In this document: positions 35,563 to 45,387 of the stretch, piece by piece
Position numbering within the stretch: the first letter of the stretch is position 1
Layout: each line of letters opens with the position of its first letter
Source of the DNA: Lactiplantibacillus dongliensis
Lineage (GTDB): Bacteria > Bacillota > Bacilli > Lactobacillales > Lactobacillaceae
Reading direction: 5' to 3'
Assembly (NCBI RefSeq): GCF_005405105.1
Contig: NZ_BJDK01000004.1
Span: 62,001-126,000, forward strand
Length of the DNA stretch: 64,000 nucleotides
Program-made: the position numbers and the translations under genes
The notes under the pieces: generated by a model
The model's input: only the letters and a program-made list of their open reading frames with translations
Told to the model about the DNA's origin: nothing
Databases searched by the model: none

Positions 35563-36387
35563 TTAGTTACCTGAAACTGGTAAGATGGCACCCTTGTACT
35601 TCTTCTTAATCCAAGTTTGGGTACTCTTTGAACGTAAGGCCTTCATTAATTTCTTAATGGCAGGTTTGTTTTGATCACCTTTACGGACCGCAATAATGTT
35701 AGCATATGGCGAGTCTGATTTTTCAAGGGTAATCGCATCTTTGCTAGGATTCAAACCAGATTGAACGGCGTAGTTGGCGTTGATAACGACCGCGTCCCCT
35801 TCGTTGTTCTTGTAGAATTGAGGCATTAACTTTGCTTCGTATGAATGCTTAAACTTCAAGTGCTTCTTATTCGTCTTGATATCATCAAAACTAGCAGCGG
35901 TTAACTTGGTCCCCTTCTTCAAGGTAATCAAACCAGCATCTTTAAAGATAGTTAAGACCCGACCATAATCAGCCACGTTGCTGCTGACCAAGACTGTCGC
36001 CCCATCTTTTAAGTTCTTCAAGTTCTTAACTTTCTTGGAGTAAACGCCGATTGGTTCCAAATGTACGGCACCGGCTGAAACTAAGGTACCGTGGTTTTCC
36101 TTGTTCCAGTTATCCAAGAATGGAATATGCTGGAAGTAGTTGGCATCTAATTCCTTAGATGCTAACGCTTTGTTTGGTAAGACGTAATCTTGGAAGACTT
36201 TGATCTTCAAGTTGACGCCTTCCTTTTTCAATTCCGGTTGGATGTGCTTCAAGATCTGTGCGTGCGGTACCGCTGAAGCGCCGACCGTAATTGTCGTTGT
36301 TTTACTTGATGATGACTTGCCACAACCAACTAACAAGAATGCAGTTGCTGCAATTGCTAATAACCCTAAAATTCCCTTTTTTCGCAT
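35563..36387 (-). CDS. metQ: Methionine ABC transporter substrate-binding lipoprotein
   Basis: NlpA/MetQ-family lipoprotein of 274 residues that binds methionine outside the membrane. The lipobox LVGC places the lipid-modified cysteine at residue 22. The mature protein shows the family landmarks KVFQDYVLPNKAL, LDANYFQHIPFLDNW and VVINANYAVQSG. It is the last gene of the metN-metI-metQ operon, which a methionine T-box controls. The gap to metI is 39 bp. Confidence 0.95.
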   Translation of the reverse strand: MRKKGILGLLAIAATAFLLVGCGKSSSSKTTTITVGASAVPHAQILKHIQPELKKEGVNLKIKVFQDYVLPNKALASKELDANYFQHIPFLDNWNKENHGTLVSAGAVHLEPIGVYSKKVKNLKNLKDGATVLVSSNVADYGRVLTIFKDAGLITLKKGTKLTAASFDDIKTNKKHLKFKHSYEAKLMPQFYKNNEGDAVVINANYAVQSGLNPSKDAITLEKSDSPYANIIAVRKGDQNKPAIKKLMKALRSKSTQTWIKKKYKGAILPVSGN

Positions 36388-36426
36388 TGAAAATGCCTCC
36401 TATGTGGTTTTGAATCCTAACTTAAT

Positions 36427-37116
36427 TTAAGCGCGTTTATCAATATGCTTGACGGCTAAGTCGCCTAAGAATTGGAAGATAAACACGATGATCACAATAA
36501 TAACCGTTGCGACTAAGGTAATCGCATTGTTGTTCGATTGGAACCCATCTTGGTAAGCCAAGTTACCAAGACCCCCAGCCCCAATCGCCCCGGCCATCGC
36601 GGTATACCCAATCAACGAAATCGTGGTCACCGTGATTCCGGAAACCAACGCCGGCATACTTTCTGGCAACAAGACCTTACGAATAATCTGCCAACGCGTC
36701 GCCCCCATTGATTCAGCCGCCTCCACGACTCCATGATCCAATTCATGGAAGGCTAATTCAACCATCCGTGCGTAAAACGGTGCGGCGGAGATGATCAGTG
36801 ACGGTAACGCTGCGCGAGGACCGATAATCGTCCCGACTAGCTTCTGCGTAATCGGCAACAGTAAGACGATTAAAATGATAAATGGAATGGACCGAAACAC
36901 GTTCACAAACAAGGCCACGACCCAGTTTAACAGCCGGACCAGCGGATTGTGACTGTCAGTGGTCTCGAATAATAGCAAGCCTAGTGCAATCCCTAGAATA
37001 GCGACCACAATCATTGACACAATCGTCAGCCACAAGGTCTCCCAAGTGGACGTCAGCATGTTACCCCAATCGACATTAGAAAATTGGAAATAAGAACTTA
37101 ACCCTTGATCATTCAC
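36427..37116 (-). CDS. metI: Methionine ABC transporter permease
   Basis: Inner-membrane channel of the methionine importer. It has 229 residues with five membrane segments and the EAA loop around [25 protein letters not shown]-started frame reaches 37137. The GTG at 37116 has GGAGG nine bases upstream and gives [15 protein letters not shown], so it is preferred. This start overlaps the metN stop by eight bases, indicating coupled translation. Confidence 0.94.
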   Translation of the reverse strand: MNDQGLSSYFQFSNVDWGNMLTSTWETLWLTIVSMIVVAILGIALGLLLFETTDSHNPLVRLLNWVVALFVNVFRSIPFIILIVLLLPITQKLVGTIIGPRAALPSLIISAAPFYARMVELAFHELDHGVVEAAESMGATRWQIIRKVLLPESMPALVSGITVTTISLIGYTAMAGAIGAGGLGNLAYQDGFQSNNNAITLVATVIIVIIVFIFQFLGDLAVKHIDKRA

Positions 37117-38143
37117 GATTGAGGACCTCCGTTTCAACTCGTAGTTTTTGTAAGTAAGCTAGCGCGCCATCAATATCAGCCGGATCGCCGGTAATTTGAA
37201 TGTAAAGCGACCCAATCGCGCCTTCTTGCGTTTGATGAATATTACCTTCAATGATGTTCAAATCTAAATTGCCATATTGCTTCAACATCTCGGAAACAAT
37301 CGGTAGTTTGGCTTGATCGCCGTGGAACGTCAACTGAACGATGGTGCCTTTCGGATATTTGGCCACCAACTGTTCAACGACCGCGGTCGTATCGTGCAAC
37401 GATGGCGTCACTTCTTCATTCACGAAGCGCTTCGTCACGGCTTGCTTTGGTCGTTTGAAGACTTCTAAGACGGGACCTTGTTCAACAATCTTCCCATCTT
37501 CCATGACCGCCACGTGATCAGCAATCTTACGAATCACATGCATCTCATGGGTAATCAAGACGATGGTTAAGTTTAATTTCTTATTAATATCTAATAATAA
37601 ATCTAAAACTTCATCGGTCGTCTGGGGGTCGAGCGCACTGGTAGCTTCATCTGAAAGTAAGATTTGCGGATCGTTGGCCAACGCCCGGGCAATCCCGACT
37701 CGTTGCTTTTGACCACCGGATAATTCTGATGGATAGGCTTGTTCACGGCCAGCCAACCCAACCAAATCAGCTAAATGTTCGGCTTTCTTTTGCGCAGCGG
37801 CTTTGCTTTGACCAGCAATCTCTAGCGGGAACATGATATTTTGTAAGACCGTCCGTGACCAGAGTAAATTAAAATGTTGGAAAATCATGCCAATCTTATG
37901 GCGCTGCTCGCGTAGCTTCGTCCCCGTCAACACCGTAATTTCGACGCCGTCAATATCAACGCTACCGCTAGTCGGGGTCTCCAGGCCGTTGAGCATCCGG
38001 ACCAGCGTACTTTTACCAGCCCCGGAATAGCCGACAATGCCGTAAATATGACCGTCTTCGATGCTTAAATTAACATCTTGAACGGCATGGACCGCGCCTT
38101 GCTTGGTCGCAAATGTCTTGGTCACATCTTTAAATTCAATCAA
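37109..38143 (-). CDS. metN: Methionine ABC transporter ATP-binding protein
   Basis: ATPase of 344 residues: Walker [11 protein letters not shown]-loop IFQHFNLL, signature [15 protein letters not shown], Walker [13 protein letters not shown] and ITHEMHVI. The C-terminal NIL domain (about 265-344) binds methionine and inhibits uptake when the cell is replete. The start codon is TTG (38143), eight bases after AAGGAGG, and gives the expected [11 protein letters not shown]. It is the first gene after the T-box leader. Confidence 0.96.
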   Translation of the reverse strand: MIEFKDVTKTFATKQGAVHAVQDVNLSIEDGHIYGIVGYSGAGKSTLVRMLNGLETPTSGSVDIDGVEITVLTGTKLREQRHKIGMIFQHFNLLWSRTVLQNIMFPLEIAGQSKAAAQKKAEHLADLVGLAGREQAYPSELSGGQKQRVGIARALANDPQILLSDEATSALDPQTTDEVLDLLLDINKKLNLTIVLITHEMHVIRKIADHVAVMEDGKIVEQGPVLEVFKRPKQAVTKRFVNEEVTPSLHDTTAVVEQLVAKYPKGTIVQLTFHGDQAKLPIVSEMLKQYGNLDLNIIEGNIHQTQEGAIGSLYIQITGDPADIDGALAYLQKLRVETEVLNRE

Positions 38144-38163
38144 GTTATCTCCTCCTTATGCAC

Positions 38164-38467
38164 AAAAAAACTGCTCGTCGTATTAACAATAGTTTGCACT
38201 ATCATCAATAGGACGAGCAGCTTGGTCTCGCGGTACCACCTATCTTTACAAGCTGTTCACACAACTTGTCTCAAGAGTTAGTTATAACTCCGCACGATAA
38301 TGGGTGCACCCAAAACTGGCTAACTTACGCTCACCAATTTACATTGATTCAAGACCATCTTCTGTCGTTCGTTTAATCTCATTCCACCAACCTGAGACTC
38401 TCTAAATAAACAAAACCACATACTCATCTTTTCAAAATGACATTTTTTAATGATTTATTAATGTGTC
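38164..38467 (-). promoter_or_regulatory. T-box riboswitch leader of metNIQ (Met specifier)
   Basis: The T-box core AGGTGGTACCGCG is at 38241-38229 on the minus strand. The terminator (ACTGCTCGTCGTATT..GGACGAGCAG region) lies at 38164-38220 with a T-run. In the Stem I 3' side the layout GAAG-ATG-GTCTTGAA parallels the valS leader, giving specifier AUG at 38358-38356. Uncharged tRNA-Met should relieve termination, so methionine uptake rises on starvation. Confidence 0.92.
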
Positions 38468-38468
38468 G

Positions 38469-38497
38469 AGTATACCGAGCAGCTCACTAATTGTCAA
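38469..38497 (-). promoter_or_regulatory. metNIQ promoter
   Basis: On the minus strand TTGACA (38497-38492), 17-bp spacer, TATACT (38474-38469): a near-consensus promoter located just after the gcvH-like gene. Confidence 0.92.
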
Positions 38498-38508
38498 GCG
38501 TTCACTAA

Positions 38509-38817
38509 TTAGTCAACGTCGATTAACCAAGCAACCCCGTCTTCAACACTGTTCAACGCCGCACAATCCGCTTTTAAAGCCGGATTAACTGCCACGACTG
38601 TCCCGTTAATTGGACAGTTAAATTCTGAGACGGCCTTAGTCGCTTCAACACTTAGAAAGGCATCTTTTTGAGTGACTTTATCACCAACTGCTGGTAGTTC
38701 AACATACTTCACTTCGCCCAAAGCTTCGTGAGCGGCGGCCGTTAGCCCAATCCGCGTATGACCGTCAGTATCCTTAGTCCAAAAATAAGTTGCGTCTTCA
38801 CTCATTGATAACACCAA
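38509..38817 (-). CDS. gcvH: Short GcvH-like lipoyl-domain protein
   Basis: A 102-residue lipoyl domain with the acceptor lysine in SVEATKAVSEF and the following CPINGTVVAVNPAL. Glycine-cleavage H protein is normally about 125-130 residues; the usual C-terminal helical extension is missing here. No gcvP or gcvT lies nearby, so a role in lipoate relay or storage, as I recall for stand-alone GcvH-like proteins, is likelier than glycine cleavage. The start is uncertain: TTG at 38817, GTG at 38814 and ATG at 38805 (MSEDATYFW) are in frame, with AAGGA before the first two. It follows rodA by 13 bp. Confidence 0.8.
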   Translation of the reverse strand: MVLSMSEDATYFWTKDTDGHTRIGLTAAAHEALGEVKYVELPAVGDKVTQKDAFLSVEATKAVSEFNCPINGTVVAVNPALKADCAALNSVEDGVAWLIDVD

Positions 38818-38830
38818 TCTTTCCTTGATT

Positions 38831-40036
38831 TTATTCGAACCGATCGTTTCGGCTGAACATGTAAGACTTGTAATGGAACCGCATCGACATCATTAAGCCA
38901 ATCCCAGCCATATTGGCAATCAGCGCGGAACCCCCTTGACTAATAAACGGCAATGGAATCCCAGTCATTGGCAATAGCCCAATACTCATCCCAATATTTT
39001 CAAACACATGGAATAAGATCATCATAATGACCCCGGTGGAAATATAAGCATAAAATTCATTCTTGGTATCAAAGGTCACCCGGATCATTTGATAGATCAA
39101 CAAGAAATATAACAAAACCACGATGGTACAGCCGATAAAGCCAAAGTTTTCCCCAATGACTGAGAAAATCATATCGGATTCACGCACCGGTACGGTCACG
39201 TGCGACACGTTAAACCCGCGACCGGTAATCTGCCCAGAACCGATGGCCTTCATACTTTGCCAAACTTGATAAGCATTATTTGACGTATCGGTCGATGGAT
39301 TTAACCAAGTATCGATCCGCGCAAATTGATACGCTTTAAAACCAATAGCTTCCAAGATATGCCGACCACTTGTAGAAATCACTAAATATAGCGCTGTGCC
39401 GGCAATCCCGAAGACAATGGCAAACGTTGGGGCTAATAATTTCCAAGAAATCCCCGAAACTAAGATGACCCCGCCTAAAATAGCAAAGAACACCAACATC
39501 GTCCCAAAGTCATTTTGTAATTTTAACAAGACCGCCACTGGCACCATGTAGGCAAATAGTTTACCGATTAATAACCAGTCACTCCCCGGCGTATGTACCG
39601 GATTTTCCGTGTTGTGCATCGTGACGACTCGGCCCAGCATTAAAATAAAGGCTGGCTTCATAATTTCCGAGGGCTGGAAAGTCAAACCACCGACTGCAAA
39701 CCAACTTTTAGCCCCCGTACTTTCAAACATAGACTTACTATACAGGACCAATACCGCTGCTAACAGGAAGATGCCGAACCAATAGGCAATCGGGGCGACT
39801 CGCCACAACTGTTCGGAATCAAACTGCATGATAATGATTGCTAACGCCGTCCCAATAATGAACCACATAATCTGGGTAATGACTTGTTTCGTGACATTCA
39901 CGGAACTCGAATCATGACTCGCCGCGACATAGATCGACGCGAGGCCAATCAACCCTAACATCATAATTGAAAAGATGATACCGTAGTCAATCCGTGATTC
40001 AGCTGCTTGACTACGTAATCTGGATTCTTCTGCCAC
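38831..40036 (-). CDS. rodA: SEDS peptidoglycan polymerase (RodA/FtsW family, probably RodA)
   Basis: Membrane glycosyltransferase with about ten membrane segments and the family motifs FQPSEIMKPAFIL, KLQNDFGTMLVF, GSGQITGRGFNVSH and TGIPLPFISQGGSA. Its neighbour mreB supports RodA (elongation) over FtsW. The upstream TTG at 40042 is too near AAGGAG. The GTG at 40036 has nine-base spacing and gives MAEESRLRSQ (401 residues). The gene is part of a run with mreB, yidD and a DUF2969 gene upstream, and the gcvH-like gene follows. Confidence 0.92.
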   Translation of the reverse strand: MAEESRLRSQAAESRIDYGIIFSIMMLGLIGLASIYVAASHDSSSVNVTKQVITQIMWFIIGTALAIIIMQFDSEQLWRVAPIAYWFGIFLLAAVLVLYSKSMFESTGAKSWFAVGGLTFQPSEIMKPAFILMLGRVVTMHNTENPVHTPGSDWLLIGKLFAYMVPVAVLLKLQNDFGTMLVFFAILGGVILVSGISWKLLAPTFAIVFGIAGTALYLVISTSGRHILEAIGFKAYQFARIDTWLNPSTDTSNNAYQVWQSMKAIGSGQITGRGFNVSHVTVPVRESDMIFSVIGENFGFIGCTIVVLLYFLLIYQMIRVTFDTKNEFYAYISTGVIMMILFHVFENIGMSIGLLPMTGIPLPFISQGGSALIANMAGIGLMMSMRFHYKSYMFSRNDRFE

Positions 40037-40126
40037 AATCAATTGCTCCTTATTTGCTTAAGATATCCTTGATTATACAACAACCTGGCTTCGATTAACG
40101 ACGCCAGGTTGAAGGTTTACCAAAAA

Positions 40127-40354
40127 TTAGCCTTTGTGTAAATGATATGCAGAAATGACTTCCTGCAAACTTTCGTCAAACGACTTAGTATGCGCAAATG
40201 GTTTTGAATCACTTACCATTTCAGCTTCATATCGTTCGCCGACTTGGGTGACTTGACCGATAACTTTTTTACCGATTAAAACTTCAGTCACCGTTTGGCC
40301 GTTAACTTGCGTTTCATTTAAATCAACCGAAACACTTTTATCTTTTTTTGACAC
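40127..40354 (-). CDS. DUF2969 protein
   Basis: A 75-residue soluble protein (GTG start after GAGGAAAAG) with the family core QTVTEVLIGKKVIGQVTQ and a C-terminal FDESLQEVISAYHLH. The function is unknown. The family is commonly found with yidD and mreB in lactobacilli, as here, with only two bases between the yidD stop and this start. Confidence 0.82.
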   Translation of the reverse strand: MSKKDKSVSVDLNETQVNGQTVTEVLIGKKVIGQVTQVGERYEAEMVSDSKPFAHTKSFDESLQEVISAYHLHKG

Positions 40355-40356
40355 GA

Positions 40357-40617
40357 CTACTTTTCCTCCTCGGAGACCGGATTACGCCGCAGTGAAAAAT
40401 GGTCGGGCACTGGATCAAAGCCGCCTTTAACGAGCGGTTGGCACCGTAAGATGCGCGCCGTCCCCATCAGACTACCTTTGAATGCGCCAAACCGATCAAT
40501 CGCTTCGAGCGTGTACGTGGAACAGGTTGGCCAATACCGACAATGAGCCGGTGTTGCCACCGAAATCTTCCGTTGATACCAACGAATTCCGCGCATTAAG
40601 ATTTGTCGCATGGTCAC
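40357..40617 (-). CDS. yidD: Membrane protein insertion efficiency factor YidD
   Basis: An 86-residue membrane-associated protein with the hallmark [34 protein letters not shown] and [17 protein letters not shown], including the three conserved cysteines. It assists YidC-dependent insertion. It starts directly after the mreB stop (GTG ACC ATG), so either the GTG or the ATG six bases later is used. Confidence 0.95.
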   Translation of the reverse strand: MTMRQILMRGIRWYQRKISVATPAHCRYWPTCSTYTLEAIDRFGAFKGSLMGTARILRCQPLVKGGFDPVPDHFSLRRNPVSEEEK

Positions 40618-41613
40618 TTATTTCTTACCTGCTTTTTGCATATGTTCAAGTAAAATCCCAGCACCTTGTGCTACGTTGTTTAACGGATGTTCCGCTACCA
40701 CAACGGGGACCTTTAAGTTTTCGCTGATCAATTGATCCAAACCACTTAATAAGGCGCCACCACCAGTTAAGGTAATGCCACGATCAATAATATCAGCCGC
40801 AATCTCAGGTGGTAAAGTTTCCATCACATGATGTGCGGTGCTGACAATTTGCATTAAGGTTTCATGAATGGCTTGTTCAACTTCATTGGAATCAATTTCG
40901 AGTGAACGTGGCATCCCGCTGACTGTATCACGACCACGAACTTGCATTTGCTTATCTGCATCGCCTTCTTGCTTGAAGACTTGCGCGATTTGAATCTTAA
41001 CTTGTTCCGCACTGCGTTCACCAATCAACAGATGATGTTGATCTTTGACATAGTTGACGATATCTTGGTTCATGCGATCGCCGGCCATCCGCAATGAGCT
41101 GCTGGCAACAATATCGCCCAATGATAAGACGGCAATATCACTCGTCCCACCACCAATATCGATAACCATGTTCCCACGTGGTTGGAAAATATCCATCCCA
41201 GCACCAATCGCGGCAACTTTAGGTTCAACTTCCAAATAAACCTTGTTGCCACCAGACTTTTCAGCCGCCTGTAAAATCGCCTTGCGTTCGATTTCAGTGG
41301 TGTTCGTTGGGGTACAAATCATAATACTTGGCCGTGACATAATCCCACGGACGTTTAATTTTTTAATGAAATAAGACAACATTTCCTCGGTTACATCAAA
41401 ATCCGAGATAACCCCGTCTTTCAATGGCCGGATTGCCCGAATGTTGCTAGGGGTTTTCCCAACCATTTGGTAAGCTTCTGACCCCACCGCTAAAACTTGA
41501 TTCGTATTTGTGTCAATCGCGACAACGGATGGTTCGTTTAACACGATGCCCTTGCCGGACACATAAATCAAAACATTGGCAGTACCTAGGTCGATACCAA
41601 TATCTAAAGCCAT
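40618..41613 (-). CDS. mreB: Actin-like cell-shape protein MreB/Mbl
   Basis: Bacterial actin that guides elongation-type wall synthesis. It has 331 residues with phosphate 1 DIGIDLGTANVLIYVSG, phosphate 2 NMVIDIGGGTSDIAVLSL and the adenosine motif TGGGALLSGLD. It sits upstream of yidD and rodA, in keeping with the Rod complex; no mreCD is adjacent, so it may be the Mbl or MreBH paralogue. A promoter with an extended -10 lies about 150 bp upstream. Confidence 0.93.
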   Translation of the reverse strand: MALDIGIDLGTANVLIYVSGKGIVLNEPSVVAIDTNTNQVLAVGSEAYQMVGKTPSNIRAIRPLKDGVISDFDVTEEMLSYFIKKLNVRGIMSRPSIMICTPTNTTEIERKAILQAAEKSGGNKVYLEVEPKVAAIGAGMDIFQPRGNMVIDIGGGTSDIAVLSLGDIVASSSLRMAGDRMNQDIVNYVKDQHHLLIGERSAEQVKIQIAQVFKQEGDADKQMQVRGRDTVSGMPRSLEIDSNEVEQAIHETLMQIVSTAHHVMETLPPEIAADIIDRGITLTGGGALLSGLDQLISENLKVPVVVAEHPLNNVAQGAGILLEHMQKAGKK

Positions 41614-41765
41614 GTTTTTCTCCTCTCAAACATACAGTTATACGTTTAGTTAATCTGAATTCGTCACGTCGTTTGAACTGACAATTCCTCCTAAATACCA
41701 GCCAATAACTAGCTGAGGTTAATCATCATTATCACTGCACTAAACGTACCGATATACAACATTTA

Positions 41766-41794
41766 ATTATAGCATATTCAATAATCGATTAGAA
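41766..41794 (-). promoter_or_regulatory. mreB promoter
   Basis: On the minus strand TGCTATAAT (extended -10, hexamer 41771-41766) with a weak TTCTAA 17 bp upstream. Confidence 0.7.
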
Positions 41795-41811
41795 CATGCG
41801 TCATTGCCGCT

Positions 41812-41958
41812 TCGGTTGAGCTGGATTGACGCTGGAACGTGGTGGCCGCGTTTGTAAGCCAAAGTGCGGTCTCACAAACCGAGCTTTCACTAAGCCGGAG
41901 AAATCACCGGCCAAGTGAAACGACACCACTGAGCATCATCCAGCCCAACCTGCGCTAA
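41812..41958 (-). repeat. Family B cloverleaf repeat, copy B5
   Basis: Outer stem GCTGGATTGACGCT with GAGCATCATCCAGC (one bulge); arms TTTGTAAGCC..GGTCTCACAAA and TTTCACT..GCCGG..CCGGC..AGTGAAA. It faces copy B6 about 110 bp away. Confidence 0.9.
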
Positions 41959-42067
41959 CTAGCAGCCACGGTAGTTACTGTCTAACCAAAACGAGCCTGT
42001 TAATAACTATTTAACCGATACTCGGTACTGGTTAAAAATAAGCAGCTCAATATTTACAAACCGGTAA

Positions 42068-42217
42068 TTAACGCCGGGCGGACCAGAATTGGCTCAGTGG
42101 TGTCATTTATCTTAGTCGTGCTTTTGCGACTTAGATAAAGCCCGGCTTTCGAGACCGCCCTGTGGCTCGAAAACGCGGCCACCACGTTCCAGCCGATTCT
42201 GGGCCAACCAGAGTGGT
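42068..42217 (+). repeat. Family B cloverleaf repeat, copy B6
   Basis: Outer stem CCAGAATTGGCT with AGCCGATTCTGG; arms TTTATCTTAGTCG..CGACTTAGATAAA and TTTCGAGACC..GGCTCGAAA. TTAACGCCGGGCGG on the left and CCAACCAGAGTGG on the right match B7 and B8. Confidence 0.92.
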
Positions 42218-42259
42218 AATCCTCATCTAACTAACACCAAACATGATCAACCTAACGCA

Positions 42260-42814
42260 CTAGTCGTCTTGACGCTGAGACCATTCATCAACTGTCAACG
42301 AATAGATGGCTTCATCAACATAATGATCGTTAATGAGTTCATTTTCTGGTAAGGTCGCATCCAAATGATATTGCCGGCGTTCCGCTACTGAACGGCTACG
42401 CGTATTCGCGACATCGGCCCCTAATTGTAATTTGTGCAGCTCTAGCTCAGTAAAGGCGATTTCTTCCAACCGTTCTAATGACTTGGTCATTACACCATGG
42501 CCTTCAAACGTTGCGCCTAACCAATAGCCAATTTCACCACGATGATTGGCTGCACTAATGTTATGAATATCAAGCATCCCCGCGACTTCACCATCAACGA
42601 TAATCGTCGTCAAGAAGACTTCACCACGGGCTTGCTTCGTCAACATGCCTTCAATGAAGTGACTCTCGTCTGCGACAGTTGCGGTCGCGTCGACCCATGG
42701 CATCCAGGGCTTTAAATGTGTCCGATTTTGATCAACCAAATTAAAAAGCGGTTCGGCATCCCCAATTTCGGTTGGTTTCAATGAAATGTGTTTGTCAATA
42801 ATATTAATGAACAT
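42260..42814 (-). CDS. GNAT acetyltransferase (RimL-like)
   Basis: N-acetyltransferase of 184 residues. It resembles RimJ/RimL ribosomal-protein acetyltransferases: LKPTEIGDAEPLF, ISAANHRGEIGYWLGATFEGHGVMTKSL (interrupted by the CoA-binding loop RGEIGYWLG) and a region with VANTRSRSVAERRQY. The true substrate is uncertain. The ATG follows CAGGAGG. It stands alone between murA's terminator and the B5/B6 repeats. Confidence 0.85.
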   Translation of the reverse strand: MFINIIDKHISLKPTEIGDAEPLFNLVDQNRTHLKPWMPWVDATATVADESHFIEGMLTKQARGEVFLTTIIVDGEVAGMLDIHNISAANHRGEIGYWLGATFEGHGVMTKSLERLEEIAFTELELHKLQLGADVANTRSRSVAERRQYHLDATLPENELINDHYVDEAIYSLTVDEWSQRQDD

Positions 42815-42846
42815 AACGGTTCCTCCTGAATATCAGCTTTTTTCCG

Positions 42847-42891
42847 AAAAAAAACCTTCAAAAACGAGTTTATCGTATTTCGAAGGTTTTT
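42847..42891. terminator. murA terminator
   Basis: AAAAACCTTC (42850-42859) and GAAGGTTTTT (42882-42891) with a CGA..TCG inner pair. It ends murA transcription on the minus strand before the acetyltransferase gene. Confidence 0.85.
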
Positions 42892-42927
42892 GTTAGTCTA
42901 ATTCACTAGTTTGGCCAATAATTTTCG

Positions 42928-44244
42928 TTATTCGGCTGCTTCATCTGCAAAATCGGGATTCAACGCATAGACAGATTCATCTGGTACGGAGATCCGTTTA
43001 ATTTCAGCGCCTAATTTTGCCAGCTTGCCATGGAAATCAAAGTAGCCCCGATCCAAATACTTCAGATTGGTGACTTCCGTGTATCCGCGGCTCACTAAAC
43101 CGGCAATCACTAACGCCGCCGCGGCCCGCAGATCAGTCGCTGCCACTTGGGCGCCGCTGAAATCAGTTGGCCCATACATAATCACGGACCGACCTTCAAT
43201 CTTAAAATCAGCATTCATCCGTCGTAATTCCTCCAGATGCATGAACCGATTCTCAAAGACGGTTTCCGTCAACAAACTCGTCCCTTGCGCACAAAGCTGC
43301 AAGATGGTCATTTGTGGCTGCATATCAGTTGGAAATCCCGGATGTGGCATCGTCTTAACAGAAGTTGGCTTTAAATTGGTTGGTCCGATAATCCGAATCC
43401 CAGCTTCTTCTTCACGCACACTAACACCCATTTCACGCATCTTAGAGATTAATGGCTTGTTGTGTTCCGCAATAGCATCTTCGATTAAAACATTTCCTTG
43501 GGTAACCGCCGCAGCGACCATAAATGTCCCTGCTTCGATCCGATCTTGCACGATACTATGTTCACAACCATGTAAGGCCGGCACCCCTTCAATGCGAATG
43601 GTTTCCGTCCCTGCTCCCATGACTTTAGCACCCATCTGATTTAAGATGTTTGCCAAATCCACGATTTCTGGTTCACGCGCGACATTTTCCATAATAGTCG
43701 TACCTTCTGCTAAGGTCGCTGCCATCATGATATTTTGAGTGGCCCCCACACTTGGAAAGTCTAAATAAATTGACGCACCATGTAACCGTTCCGCTGAAGC
43801 TTCAACGTAACCATCATGGCGTTCAATCTCTGCCCCTAAGGCACTTAAACCCTTCAAGTGTAAGTCAATTGGCCGTGACCCAATCGCACAACCACCCGGC
43901 ATCGCCACTTTAGCATGACCTAAACGGGCCAACAGTGGTCCCATGACCACAATTGAGGCCCGCATCTTCGATACATATTGGAACGGTGCTTCTGAAGATA
44001 AAGGATGGCTAGCGTCGATATCAATCGTTTTGTTAATCTCATCAAAATCGACTTCCGCATTCAAAAAGCGCAAGACGTTGTTCATTGTGAATACATCTGA
44101 TAGAACTGGCACGTTGGTTAAATGTGTGGCTCCATCGCTGGCTAACAGTCCGGCTGCCAAAATCGGTAAGACCGCATTTTTAGCACCCTCAATATGAACC
44201 GTTCCTGTCAAACGTTGACCGCCATGAACTACAATTTCCTCCAT
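42928..44244 (-). CDS. murA: UDP-N-acetylglucosamine 1-carboxyvinyltransferase
   Basis: First committed step of peptidoglycan synthesis: transfers enolpyruvate from PEP to UDP-GlcNAc. It has 438 residues from [10 protein letters not shown]. The start at 44244 has GGAGGG upstream; in-frame codons up to 44262 overlap that site. The fosfomycin-target cysteine is present as Cys119 in [16 protein letters not shown]. Firmicutes often carry two murA genes; this one lies downstream of a DUF1146 gene and near the atp operon. Confidence 0.95.
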   Translation of the reverse strand: MEEIVVHGGQRLTGTVHIEGAKNAVLPILAAGLLASDGATHLTNVPVLSDVFTMNNVLRFLNAEVDFDEINKTIDIDASHPLSSEAPFQYVSKMRASIVVMGPLLARLGHAKVAMPGGCAIGSRPIDLHLKGLSALGAEIERHDGYVEASAERLHGASIYLDFPSVGATQNIMMAATLAEGTTIMENVAREPEIVDLANILNQMGAKVMGAGTETIRIEGVPALHGCEHSIVQDRIEAGTFMVAAAVTQGNVLIEDAIAEHNKPLISKMREMGVSVREEEAGIRIIGPTNLKPTSVKTMPHPGFPTDMQPQMTILQLCAQGTSLLTETVFENRFMHLEELRRMNADFKIEGRSVIMYGPTDFSGAQVAATDLRAAAALVIAGLVSRGYTEVTNLKYLDRGYFDFHGKLAKLGAEIKRISVPDESVYALNPDFADEAAE

Positions 44245-44271
44245 GGATAAACCCTCCATCACAAACGATTA

Positions 44272-44505
44272 TTAACGTACAAGATAAGTAAGATTTCGGA
44301 CTGCATCGAAAAAGCTCCAGAAGAACTGACTAGCCGTGTAGCCAATAACAACCGCCAACAATACGATTAATGCTCGTGCTTGTTGCGGTGCTCTGGCATC
44401 CATTTTACGGTCAAGCCGCAATGGTTGTAATGCCCAGAAAGCAATCCAAATAAATAAAAATTGACTAACGAGGTTTAATAGCGCTTGAACTCCTAGACCG
44501 CGCAT
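44272..44505 (-). CDS. DUF1146 small membrane protein (YwzB-like)
   Basis: A 77-residue protein with two membrane segments (about 8-26 and 43-63) and a basic middle (LRLDRKMDARAPQQARAL). It is the YwzB family, usually found between the atp operon and murA in Firmicutes, exactly as here. The function is unknown. It is 27 bp upstream of murA and probably co-transcribed. Confidence 0.85.
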   Translation of the reverse strand: MRGLGVQALLNLVSQFLFIWIAFWALQPLRLDRKMDARAPQQARALIVLLAVVIGYTASQFFWSFFDAVRNLTYLVR

Positions 44506-44786
44506 TAGCTCAACTCCTTGTTGGTTTCCTAATCATCATACCATAATTAGAATGCCGAGAAATATTACATTTTACAATTTCGTTACATTTTAAGCATTTC
44601 GTGGTTCGCTAATGGTTAGTTAAGTGAGAACTTAGTGATAGCTAGGCATTCAGTTGATTCACTGGATTAATTAGTTGACCGGTCTAATGATTGAAAATCA
44701 GCTTGATAATAACTTGTAAGTTTCATTTGTAAAAGTTTTGGCTTAGGATTTAGTTCAAGTCATTAAACCTTAGTCTTGCTGAAGTT

Positions 44787-44955
44787 GATCGTCTCCGCTG
44801 ACTAGGACGATCGCGGTGGGGCAGACCTGCAGCCACACCCCGGTCTGCAGGGCGCTTCAAAGCCGAAAACCACGTCTTTAAAGTCGGCCCAGACACTAAG
44901 ACGGGAAAACCACCCGCCCAACTGTCTCGTCACGGCGTTCATCCTAGTCGCTGCG
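44787..44955 (+). repeat. Family C cloverleaf repeat, copy C2
   Basis: Outer stem GACTAGGA with TCCTAGTC; arms CTGCAGCC..GGTCTGCAG and CTTCAAAG..CTTTAAAG. A fourth arm is AGAC..AGACGGG..CCCGCC..GTCT. The unpaired blocks GCGGTGGGGCAGACC and TCGTCACGGCG are as in C1. The 240 bp between it and B7 hold nothing I can identify. Confidence 0.87.
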
Positions 44956-45197
44956 ACTGTGAATCGTGTGCTGATTTGAAATCAAGCGCAGTGCTATTTA
45001 CAGGTAGATTACAACTGCTTACCTGATAGACAACCGCTTAACTAGTGTCACTCGCTTTGATATCTATTCTTGAATCAACAGTTACTATCCCCATCAGCTT
45101 ACCAAAGTATTGAAACACCATGAACCATTGCGAAACCAACCTCACAACTAAGTTAACCAATGAAAATAATCGCTTATTCTTCTTAGATACCTGTTCA

Positions 45198-45350
45198 TTA
45201 ACGGCGGGCGGTCCAGAATTGGCTCAGTGGGGTCGTTTATCTTAGTCGTGGTTTTTGCGACTTAGATAAAGCCCGGCTTTCGAGACCATCCTGTGGCTCG
45301 AAAACATGGCCACCACGTTCCAGCCAATTATGGGCCAACCAGAGCGGCAG
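45198..45350 (+). repeat. Family B cloverleaf repeat, copy B7
   Basis: Outer stem CCAGAATTGGCT with AGCCAATTATGG; arms TTTATCTTAGTCG..CGACTTAGATAAA and TTTCGAGACC..GGCTCGAAA. It is nearly identical to B6 in the left half. Confidence 0.92.
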
Positions 45351-45387
45351 CGTAATCTACGCCCCCACACAAAATTAGTGTGTAGTC

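Noticed and set aside
38509-38817. Biotin carboxyl carrier protein
   Set aside because: The acceptor region reads EATKA as in H proteins, not the AMKM motif of biotinyl domains.
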